Positions 6,876 to 13,221 of a stretch of DNA of 13,554 bases are shown one piece after another (the first letter of the stretch is position 1; every line of letters starts with the position of its first letter). A program made the position numbers and the translations under genes. The notes under the pieces are model-generated. The model was not told the origin of the DNA and made no database searches. It saw only the letters and a program-made list of their open reading frames with translations. The DNA lies in assembly GCA_021166815.1 (NCBI GenBank), contig JAJPEO010000015.1, forward strand, positions 1 through 13,554. The letters run 5' to 3'. The stretch comes from Nocardioides sp. Its GTDB lineage: Bacteria > Actinomycetota > Actinomycetes > Propionibacteriales > Nocardioidaceae.

Positions 6876-7498
6876 CGGGGGAGTGTGTCAGAACCCCGTG
6901 TCCTGCGGGTCAGTTCCGCGAAGGCCTCGTCGCCGCTGGCGACGCGGCAGCCGGCGTGCACCGCCCGCGTCACCACCTGCGACTGGGCCCTCATCAGCGC
7001 CACGCCGCGCAGCACGAGGACGTGGGGTGGCTTGCGCCTCTCGCCCAGGTCGCGCACGAGGCGTCGCCAGAAGGTGCGCAGCGGGTGCTGGGTGATGCAG
7101 TACGCCGCCACCAGCAGGCCCTCGGCCTCGCACGCGTCGACGACCTCGGTGGCGAAGATGCCCTCGGCGACGAAGTGGTCGTGCCCGCCCAGCTCCACGA
7201 CGCGCGACCCGACTCGCGCGCTCAGCGAGATGTCGTAGTCCGGGACCTCGCACCGGCCGCTCGTGCTGAGCGCACGCAGCGCGGCCATGGCGTCCTCGAG
7301 GTGCCACGACGCCGGGTGGTCCCAGTCGACCAGCCCGTGGTTGGGGCCGTGGGTGATCCGGGGTAGCCCGGGATCGTGCGCCTCGCGGTAGAAGTCGTCG
7401 AGCCGAAGCACCGGGAGCCCCAGTCGCTCGGCCAGTCGCGACTTGCCGGCGCCGCTGGGGCCGGCAAGGACGATGACGCCGGCCCTCGAAACGTCCAC
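6872..7498 (-). CDS. Uridine-kinase-like P-loop NTPase
   Basis: The 208-residue protein has Walker A GPSGAGKSRLA (about 13-23), then LRLDDFYRE, and later DWDHPASWHLED, all in the positions seen in uridine kinase/phosphoribulokinase-type enzymes (lid and nucleoside-binding loops). These make phosphorylation of a nucleoside or similar small molecule likely, using ATP, in the cytosol. It lacks the clean signature of true Udk in its second half, so the substrate is open. The start taken is GTG 7498; GGGAG lies about 10 nt upstream. The 3' end overlaps the C39-like gene by 4 bases, giving a coupled pair. If it is a uridine kinase it would compete with the neighbouring catabolic enzymes for imported uridine and route it to UMP. 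Confidence 0.85.
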   Translation of the reverse strand: MDVSRAGVIVLAGPSGAGKSRLAERLGLPVLRLDDFYREAHDPGLPRITHGPNHGLVDWDHPASWHLEDAMAALRALSTSGRCEVPDYDISLSARVGSRVVELGGHDHFVAEGIFATEVVDACEAEGLLVAAYCITQHPLRTFWRRLVRDLGERRKPPHVLVLRGVALMRAQSQVVTRAVHAGCRVASGDEAFAELTRRTRGSDTLPR

Positions 7499-7532
7499 GT
7501 CGTCAAATCTCCCGTTCGTCCACGTGCGGTCC

Positions 7533-7573
7533 GGTCAGCAGACTAGTCTCGTCTAGACCTTTCATGGTCAGCA
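7533..7573. promoter_or_regulatory. Palindrome cluster in divergent region between kinase-like and VWA genes
   Basis: The 130-bp gap 7499-7628 contains a perfect 10-bp palindrome AGACTAGTCT (7540-7549) and, two bases on, an 8-bp palindrome GTCTAGAC (7551-7558). Both are enclosed by direct repeats GGTCAGCA at 7533-7540 and 7566-7573. TAGTCT inside the first palindrome fits a -10 element on both strands. The cluster could be an operator overlapping promoters for either gene. It is about 45 bp from the kinase start and 55-95 bp from the VWA gene start. Confidence 0.35.
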
Positions 7574-7628
7574 CCCGCCCCAGCACCCCCGGGGCCATCA
7601 CCCATCTGCCGTTCCGTGGGAGGACGAG

Positions 7629-9314
7629 ATGAGTCACGACGACTCCACCACGCCTGCAGCCGAGCAGGCTGCTACGCCGCACAAGAGCAACGGGCGACCC
7701 GGCCTGGCCGGCAACAAGCCGCTCATCATCGGGCTCGCGCTGGCGCTCATCGCCGGCGTGCTCGCCTTCTTCCTGCTCCGTGGGGGCGGAGACGACAACT
7801 CGGCCAACTGCGTGGCCGACGAGGTGCTGCTCACCACGGCACCCGCCATGAAGGACCTCGTCGACGAGGCCGTCAAGGCCGTCGAGAAGTCCGAGGAGTG
7901 CATCACGTTCAAGGTGACCGAAGGCTCGGTCAAGGACGTGGTGTCCATCCTCAACGACCCCGACGGCGTCATGCCCGAGCTGTGGGTCCCCGACAGCCCC
8001 ACCTGGAAGGGTCAGCTGACCGCCGCAGGCTGGACGGGCACGCCGATCGCCGAGGTCATCGCCCAGACCCCCGTCGGCCTGGTCAGCGGCCCCGCCGCCA
8101 AGGCCCCGGCCTCGTGGACCGAGGCGCTGCGCAGCGGCCGCCTCGCCATGGCGGACCCGAGCGTCGAGGGCGCTTCGGCGCTGGCCCTGATCGCCCCCTT
8201 CGCCGAGATGAAGACCTCCAAGCTCACCGTCGACGAGATCAAGCAGATGACGGTGCCGTCCGCACAGTCCTTCGGCGAGCGCAACGTCGAGGGTGAGGAC
8301 ACCGCGACCGACCTGTCCGCGATCGGTGCGACCAGCACCCAGCTCGTGCCGGCCACCGAGGCCGCCTACCTCGCCGCCCGCCGCGGCAACGACCAGGTCA
8401 CCCTGGTGGCCCCCAAGAGCGGCGTGCCGATGCTGCAGTTCCCGATCATCAGCGTCAAGAAGGGCAGCGGCAGCATGTTCGGCGGCGGTGGTCGCCTCGA
8501 CCTCTCCGACCGGGCCGGACGCGCCCTGGCGCACTGGTTCTCCTCCAACGAGGGCAAGGCCGCGGTCACCGACGCCGAGTTCCGCACCGCGGACGCGCAG
8601 CAGCTCGACGAGGGCATCGGCCTGCAGGCATCCAAGACCCTCCCGGCCGTGCGCCAGGAGGTCGTCGACGACGCCCTGCGCAACTGGCGCGTGCTGTCGA
8701 TCCCGTCCAGCCTGCTGGCACTGTTCGACCTGTCGGTGTCGATGCGCCAGCCGCTCGGCGACAAGACCCGCCTCGCGGTGGCGTCGACCGCCTCGCTCAC
8801 GGCCCTCGACGTGCTGCCCGACATCGCCCGCGTCGGCACCTGGGGCTTCTCCAAGCGCCGCGGCGAGAACGACGAGCCGTGGGAGGAGTTCATCCCGATG
8901 CGGCGCCTGGACGCCGACGCCGGTGACGGCAAGACCCAGCGCGAGGTGCTGCGCGAGGACCAGGCCAGGTACAACGGCCGCATGTCGCTGGGCACGGGCC
9001 TGTTCGACACCCTCGTCGACGCCTACAAGGAAGCCCTCGCCCAGTGGGACCCCGCCTACTTCAACGCGGTGGTGGTCTTCACCGACGGCGCCCAGGACGA
9101 CACCAGCGAGATCACCATCGACGGCCTCGTCCAGCAGCTGCAGTCGATGCTCGACCCGAGCCGTCCGGTAAAGGTCGTCGTCATCGGCATGGGCGAGCAG
9201 GCGGACTCCCCGGAGATGAACCAGATCGCACAGGCCACCAACGGCCAGTACTACCTGGTGACCAAGCCGGACGACATCCTGGGCGTGCTCGCCCAGGCGC
9301 TGCTCAACCGCTGA
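7629..9314 (+). CDS. Membrane-anchored substrate-binding plus von Willebrand factor A domain protein
   Basis: The protein has 561 residues. Start ATG 7629 has a good Shine-Dalgarno GGGAGG 5 nt upstream. A polar cytoplasmic tail (1-30) precedes one membrane helix (31-50) and a short linker, so the bulk is probably outside the cell. Residues about 62-335 resemble a type-2 extracellular solute-binding domain (ELWVPDSPTW, ADPSVEGASALAL, PMLQFPIISVKKG, then a helix ending HWFSSNEGK). Residues about 355-560 form a VWA domain with a complete metal site: DLSVS (367-371), Thr456 in LGTGLFD and Asp486 in FTDGAQDD. Cys61 and Cys91 could form a disulfide. Fusions of this kind occur in actinobacteria with no defined function. 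No transporter permease accompanies it here, so a sensing or adhesion role is as likely as import. Confidence 0.88.
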   Translation: MSHDDSTTPAAEQAATPHKSNGRPGLAGNKPLIIGLALALIAGVLAFFLLRGGGDDNSANCVADEVLLTTAPAMKDLVDEAVKAVEKSEECITFKVTEGSVKDVVSILNDPDGVMPELWVPDSPTWKGQLTAAGWTGTPIAEVIAQTPVGLVSGPAAKAPASWTEALRSGRLAMADPSVEGASALALIAPFAEMKTSKLTVDEIKQMTVPSAQSFGERNVEGEDTATDLSAIGATSTQLVPATEAAYLAARRGNDQVTLVAPKSGVPMLQFPIISVKKGSGSMFGGGGRLDLSDRAGRALAHWFSSNEGKAAVTDAEFRTADAQQLDEGIGLQASKTLPAVRQEVVDDALRNWRVLSIPSSLLALFDLSVSMRQPLGDKTRLAVASTASLTALDVLPDIARVGTWGFSKRRGENDEPWEEFIPMRRLDADAGDGKTQREVLREDQARYNGRMSLGTGLFDTLVDAYKEALAQWDPAYFNAVVVFTDGAQDDTSEITIDGLVQQLQSMLDPSRPVKVVVIGMGEQADSPEMNQIAQATNGQYYLVTKPDDILGVLAQALLNR

Positions 9315-9333
9315 TCCAGGCACGCACGCAATC

Positions 9334-9349
9334 GGGCGGCTGACCGCCC
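9334..9349 (+). terminator. Small hairpin downstream of the VWA gene
   Basis: GGGCGG-CTGA-CCGCCC forms a perfect 6-bp stem with a tetraloop 20 bases after the VWA gene stop. There is no T run. It probably acts with the larger hairpin that follows to end the transcript. Confidence 0.4.
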
Positions 9350-9366
9350 ACAGCGCATCACTCACA

Positions 9367-9399
9367 CGAGACCCCAGCGGCGCAACCGCTGGGGTCTCG
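9367..9399 (+). terminator. Perfect 14-bp hairpin, probable terminator of the VWA gene
   Basis: CGAGACCCCAGCGG (9367-9380) pairs completely with 9386-9399 across the loop CGCAA. It lies 53 bases after the VWA gene stop and 33 bases before the SnoaL-like start. The absence of a T tail is common for actinobacterial terminators. The next gene is on the same strand, so it needs its own promoter or read-through. Confidence 0.8.
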
Positions 9400-9431
9400 G
9401 TGCATCCGGTTCCTCGTGCAAGGGTGGGGGC

Positions 9432-9800
9432 ATGGATGCCCGTGGCCTGCTGAATCGGCTGTGCCAGCTCATCGACGCGCGCCGGTGGGCAGACCTGCCG
9501 CCGCTGCTCCATGACGACTTCGTGTGCCTGTACGTGCACACGGGTGAGACCTTCGACCGCGAGTCGTGGGTGCGCGTCAACGCCGAGTATCCAGGCTTCG
9601 ACCACATGGTCCTTCACGACCTGGTCGGCTCGGACGACCGCGCCGCCGCCCGGTGCCATGTCACCGTGCACGCCGAGGGTGAGCTGACCCACTTCGAGGT
9701 GGCCACCTTCATCACCGCCCGCGATGGGCAGATCAGGCAGATGACCGAGGTCTGGACGGACGTGGCGCAGACCCCTCCGGGCGGTGCACGGCCGAGCTGA
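9432..9800 (+). CDS. NTF2/SnoaL-like fold protein
   Basis: A 122-residue cytosolic protein has the overall pattern of the NTF2-like superfamily (SnoaL/DUF4440 group). A helical N-terminus with LIDARRWADLPPLLHDDFV is followed by strands (CLYVHTGETF, RCHVTVHAEGEL, FEVATFITARDGQIRQMTEVW), and the ITARDGQIRQMTEVW stretch is the usual C-terminal hairpin. The length is typical. Members range from small-molecule isomerases and hydrolases to mere binding proteins, so no reaction can be assigned. Start ATG 9432 follows AGGGTGGGGG, an acceptable ribosome-binding region. It stands alone after the terminator-like hairpin and converges on the aldehyde dehydrogenase pair, with 52 bp between. Confidence 0.8.
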   Translation: MDARGLLNRLCQLIDARRWADLPPLLHDDFVCLYVHTGETFDRESWVRVNAEYPGFDHMVLHDLVGSDDRAAARCHVTVHAEGELTHFEVATFITARDGQIRQMTEVWTDVAQTPPGGARPS

Positions 9801-9852
9801 ACCACCCGTCCTTGCCGCGCGTGGAGTGGTACGTGGAGCCGTCAGGCCAGCG

Positions 9853-10713
9853 TCACACGCCGATCGGGTGCCAGACGGTCTTGGTCTCCTGGAAGGCGGT
9901 CATCCGCTCCAGGCCCGGCTCGGCCAGCCAGTCCTCGTCGGGCGAGGGCCGGCGTACGCGCTTGAGGTTCTCGGCAGCCGCCGCCTCCAGCTCGGTCGCC
10001 AGCTCGACGTCGGTGACGCCGGTCAGGTCGATGCCGTTGACGTCCATGTGGGAGGCGAGCCACGGCGCGATCTCGGCCTGGTGGCCGGTGAGGACGTTGA
10101 CGACGCCACCGGGCAGGTCGCTGGTGGCCATCACCTCGCCGAGCGTGATCGCGGTGAGCGGGTGGGCCTCGCTGGCGATGACCACCACGGTGTTGCCGGT
10201 GACGATGAGCGGCGCCACCACGCTGACCAGGCCCAGCAGCGGGCCGTTCGGCGCGACGACGGCGATCACGCCGCTGGGCTCCGGGGTGGAGAGGTTGAAG
10301 TACGGGCCCGCGACGGGGTTGGCGTTGCCGACCACCTGGGTGAGCTTGTCGGCCCACCCGGCGTACCAGACGAGCCGGTCGATGGCGGCGTCGACGTAGG
10401 TGCGGGCCTTGGCGGGGGAGATGCCCTCCGCGGCGCGCAGCTCGGCCTCGAACTGCTCGCGACGGCCCTCGAGCACCTCGGCGATGCGGTAGACGACCTG
10501 CGCCCGGTTGTACGCCGTACGACCCGACCAGCCCCCGAAGGCCTTGCGGGCTGCGACCACGGCGTCGCGAGCGTCCTTGCGCGAGGCCAGGGCCGCGTTG
10601 GCCAGGAGCTTGCCCTTGGCGTCGTTGACGACGTAGGAGCGCCCCGACTCCGAGCGCGGGAACTGCCCGCCGATGTAGAGCTTGTAGGTCTTGCGCACGT
10701 CGATCCTCGCCAT
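9853..10713 (-). CDS. Shortened aldehyde dehydrogenase-like protein lacking catalytic residues
   Basis: The 286-residue protein is homologous to the N-terminal, cofactor-binding part of aldehyde dehydrogenases. It keeps IDRLVWYAGWADKL (111-124), sharing AGWADKL with the full-length neighbour, and VVAPNGP (152-158), TGNTVVV and LPGGVVNVLTG. It has no catalytic Cys or general-base Glu, the lysine of LKPAE is replaced (VIASE, 178-182), and the FTGSTEVG loop has become LTGVTDVE. It ends with its own stop after an unrelated tail, without a frameshifted remnant downstream. This suggests a maintained short protein rather than a decayed gene. Start ATG 10713 lies one base after the TGA of the upstream dehydrogenase, so translation is coupled. 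A non-catalytic partner subunit, comparable to the second domain of ALDH16 proteins, is the best interpretation. Confidence 0.88.
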   Translation of the reverse strand: MARIDVRKTYKLYIGGQFPRSESGRSYVVNDAKGKLLANAALASRKDARDAVVAARKAFGGWSGRTAYNRAQVVYRIAEVLEGRREQFEAELRAAEGISPAKARTYVDAAIDRLVWYAGWADKLTQVVGNANPVAGPYFNLSTPEPSGVIAVVAPNGPLLGLVSVVAPLIVTGNTVVVIASEAHPLTAITLGEVMATSDLPGGVVNVLTGHQAEIAPWLASHMDVNGIDLTGVTDVELATELEAAAAENLKRVRRPSPDEDWLAEPGLERMTAFQETKTVWHPIGV

Positions 10714-10714
10714 G

Positions 10715-12166
10715 TCAGCGCTCTCCCTTCAGGTAGGCCTGCAGGCCGTGGCGTCCGCCCTCGCGGCCGTAGCCGGACTCCTTGTAGCCGCCGAACGGCG
10801 AGGTGGGGTCGAACTTGTTGAACGTGTTGGCCCACACCACGCCGGCACGCAGCTGGTTGGCGATGGACAGGATGCGCGAGCCCTTGTCGGTCCACACGCC
10901 CGCGGACAGGCCGTACGGCGTGTTGTTGGCCTTCTCGACCGCCTCGGCCGGGGTGCGGAACGTCAGCACCGACAGCACCGGGCCGAAGATCTCCTCGCGG
11001 GCGATGCGGTGGGCCTGCGAGACGCCGGTGAACACGGTCGGGGGGAACCAGTAGCCCTTGGTCGGCAGGTCGCAGGCGACCTCCCAGCGCTCGGCGCCCT
11101 CGGCGTCGCCGACGCCGGCGAGCTCGCGGATGCGGGTGAGCTGCTCGCCGGAGTTGATGGCCCCGACGTCGGTGTTCTTGTCCAGCGGGTCACCCAGGCG
11201 CAGCGTCGACATGCGGCGCTTGAGGCGCTCCATGACCTCGTCGGCCACGGACTCCTGGACGAGCAGGCGCGAGCCTGCGCAGCAGACGTGGCCCTGGTTG
11301 AAGAAGATGCCGCCGACGATGCCCTCGATGGCCTGGTCGATCGGGGCGTCGTCGAAGACGATGTTGGCCGCCTTGCCGCCCAGCTCGAGGGTGACCTTCT
11401 TGTCGGTGCCCGCGACCGCTCGGGCGATGGCCCGGCCGACCTCGGTCGAGCCGGTGAAGGCGACCTTGTCGACGTCGGAGTGCGAGACGAGCGAGCGGCC
11501 GGTGTCACCGGCGCCGGTGACGATGTTGACCACGCCCGGGGGCAGCTCGGCCTGCTGGCAGATCTCGGCGAAGAGCAGCGCGGTCAGCGGAGTGGTCTCG
11601 GCCGGCTTGAGCACCACGGTGTTGCCCGCGGCCAGGGCGGGTGCGATCTTCCACGACAGCATCAGCAGCGGGAAGTTCCACGGGATGACCTGGCCGGCGA
11701 CCCCGAGCGGGGTCTCGCCGTAGCCGGCGTACTTCAGCTTGTCGGCCCAGCCGGCGTAGTAGAAGAAGTGCGCGGCCGCGGTGGGCACGTCGAAGTCGCG
11801 GGACTCCTTGATCGGCTTGCCGTTGTCGATCGACTCCAGGACCGCCAGCTCGCGCCCGCGCTCCTGGATGATGCGCGCGATGCGGTAGAGGTACTTCGCC
11901 CGCTCGGCGCCCGACATGCGCGACCAGACGCGGGTGTAGGCACGCCTCGCGGCCTTCACGGCCCGGTCGACGTCGGCCTCGCTGGCCTCGGCGACCTCGG
12001 CGAGCACCTCCTCGGTGGCGGGGTTGATCGACTTGAAGGAGGTGCCGGTGCCGTCGGTGAACTCCCCGTCGATGAAGAGTCCGTACGACTCCTTGATGTC
12101 CACCACCGACCGCGACTCGGGGGCCGGGGCGTAGGTCCAGTCGTGCGTTGATCCTGTCGAAACCAT
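10715..12166 (-). CDS. Aldehyde dehydrogenase (catalytic, NAD(P)-dependent)
   Basis: The 483-residue protein is a full ALDH-superfamily enzyme oxidising an aldehyde to its acid in the cytosol. Motifs are intact: IPWNFP with Asn164, LKPAE with Lys187, FTGSTEVG (237-244) of the cofactor loop, general base Glu261 in LELGGK, and nucleophile Cys295 in FFNQGHVCCAGSR. EEIFGPVLSV near residue 390 is also typical. Start ATG 12166 lies 7 bp after the deoC stop; the ribosome-binding GAGG overlaps that stop, so the two are co-translated. Acetaldehyde produced by DeoC is the obvious substrate, inferred from context. The shortened ALDH-like gene follows one base later. The N-terminal 20 residues before VVDIKESYGLFIDGEF look like a disordered extension. 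Confidence 0.95.
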   Translation of the reverse strand: MVSTGSTHDWTYAPAPESRSVVDIKESYGLFIDGEFTDGTGTSFKSINPATEEVLAEVAEASEADVDRAVKAARRAYTRVWSRMSGAERAKYLYRIARIIQERGRELAVLESIDNGKPIKESRDFDVPTAAAHFFYYAGWADKLKYAGYGETPLGVAGQVIPWNFPLLMLSWKIAPALAAGNTVVLKPAETTPLTALLFAEICQQAELPPGVVNIVTGAGDTGRSLVSHSDVDKVAFTGSTEVGRAIARAVAGTDKKVTLELGGKAANIVFDDAPIDQAIEGIVGGIFFNQGHVCCAGSRLLVQESVADEVMERLKRRMSTLRLGDPLDKNTDVGAINSGEQLTRIRELAGVGDAEGAERWEVACDLPTKGYWFPPTVFTGVSQAHRIAREEIFGPVLSVLTFRTPAEAVEKANNTPYGLSAGVWTDKGSRILSIANQLRAGVVWANTFNKFDPTSPFGGYKESGYGREGGRHGLQAYLKGER

Positions 12167-12173
12167 GTCTGCC

Positions 12174-13166
12174 TCAGTCCAGCGTGAAGTAGTCGGGACC
12201 GGAGTAGCGCCCGGTCGTCATCTTGGTGCGCTGCATGAGCAGGTCGTTGAGCAGCGTCGAGGCCCCGAACCGGAACCAGTCGGGGTCGAGCCAGTCGCCG
12301 CCGACGACCTCGTTGACCATGACGAGGTACTTGATCGCGTCCTTCGCGGTGCGGATGCCGCCGGCGGGCTTGACGCCGACCATGTGGCCGGTGGAGTCGC
12401 GGAAGTCGCGTACGGCCTCCAGCATCACCAGGGTGACCGGCAGCGTCGCCGCCGGCTGCACCTTGCCGGTGGAGGTCTTGATGAAGTGTGCGCCGGCCAT
12501 CATCGCCAGCCAGCTCGCGCGACGGACGTTGTCGTAGGTCTGCAGCTCGCCGGTCTCGAAGATCACCTTGAGGTGCGCGCTGTCGCCGTCGGGCCGGGCG
12601 CAGGCCTCGCGCACGGCCACGATCTCGTCGAAGACCGCCTTGTAGCGACCGGACAGGAACGCCCCGCGGTCGATGACCATGTCGATCTCGTCGGCGCCGG
12701 CCTCGACCGCGTCACGCGTGTCGGCGAGCTTGATGTCGAGAGCCGCCCGGCCGCTGGGGAAGGCGGTCGCCACGGCCGCGACGTTGACGCCGCTGTCGCC
12801 GAGGGTCTCCTTCGCGATCGCGACCATGTCGGGGTAGACGCACACCGCGGCGGTCGCCGGGCAGGTGGGGTCGGCCGGGTCGGGACGCATCGCCTTGCTG
12901 GAGAGCGCGCGGACCTTGCCCGGGGTGTCGGACCCCTCCAGCGTGGTGAGGTCGACCATCCGGATGGCCAGGTCGAGTGCCTGGGCCTTGGCGGTGGTCT
13001 TGATCGAGCGGGTGCCCAGGCCTGCGGCCCTGGCCTCCTCACCGACCTGTTCGACCCCGGGGAGGCCGTGGAGGAACCGGCGCAAGGTGGACTCGGAAGC
13101 GACGATGTCGTCGAAGATTCCCGTGTCCAGCGGTGCGCTCGCCGTTGAGCTTGCTGTGGACGTCAC
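12174..13166 (-). CDS. deoC: Deoxyribose-phosphate aldolase
   Basis: This cytosolic class I aldolase splits 2-deoxyribose-5-phosphate into glyceraldehyde-3-phosphate and acetaldehyde, the last step of deoxynucleoside use. From GTG 13166 it has 330 residues, the longer form of the family. Catalytic groups are present: Asp162 in DEIDMVID, Schiff-base Lys230 in HFIKTSTGK and relay Lys266 in GVKPAGGIR. The open frame continues 38 codons upstream to 13280, but that part is unlike the family and would overlap the divergent gene at 13222. A -10 hexamer TATGCT 6 nt before GTG 13166 supports the shorter form, probably leaderless. It heads an operon with two ALDH-family genes, which suits removal of acetaldehyde. 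Confidence 0.95.
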   Translation of the reverse strand: MTSTASSTASAPLDTGIFDDIVASESTLRRFLHGLPGVEQVGEEARAAGLGTRSIKTTAKAQALDLAIRMVDLTTLEGSDTPGKVRALSSKAMRPDPADPTCPATAAVCVYPDMVAIAKETLGDSGVNVAAVATAFPSGRAALDIKLADTRDAVEAGADEIDMVIDRGAFLSGRYKAVFDEIVAVREACARPDGDSAHLKVIFETGELQTYDNVRRASWLAMMAGAHFIKTSTGKVQPAATLPVTLVMLEAVRDFRDSTGHMVGVKPAGGIRTAKDAIKYLVMVNEVVGGDWLDPDWFRFGASTLLNDLLMQRTKMTTGRYSGPDYFTLD

Positions 13167-13172
13167 CTGCCC

Positions 13173-13178
13173 AGCATA
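13173..13178 (-). promoter_or_regulatory. -10 element of a probable leaderless deoC promoter
   Basis: TATGCT on the minus strand (4 of 6 to TATAAT, with T1, A2 and T6) ends 6 nt before the GTG start. A TTGCCC lies 19 nt further upstream as a weak -35. The short 55-bp gap to the divergent gene must hold control signals for both. Confidence 0.5.
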
Positions 13179-13221
13179 GGGTTGCCTGAGCCGCGTGGGG
13201 CAATCACTGAGAAGGAGATCG

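Noticed and set aside
7503..9692. 729-codon open frame opposite the VWA fusion and SnoaL-like genes
   Set aside because: It spans two real genes and the terminator hairpins between them, and has the Gly/His/Arg/Val bias of an antisense frame.
9853..10713. Short ALDH as a decayed pseudogene
   Set aside because: The frame is intact with a coupled start and a defined C-terminus, and no remnant of the missing catalytic half lies downstream.
10691..12151. 486-codon open frame opposite the full-length aldehyde dehydrogenase
   Set aside because: The opposite strand has every ALDH motif; this frame has low-complexity composition only.
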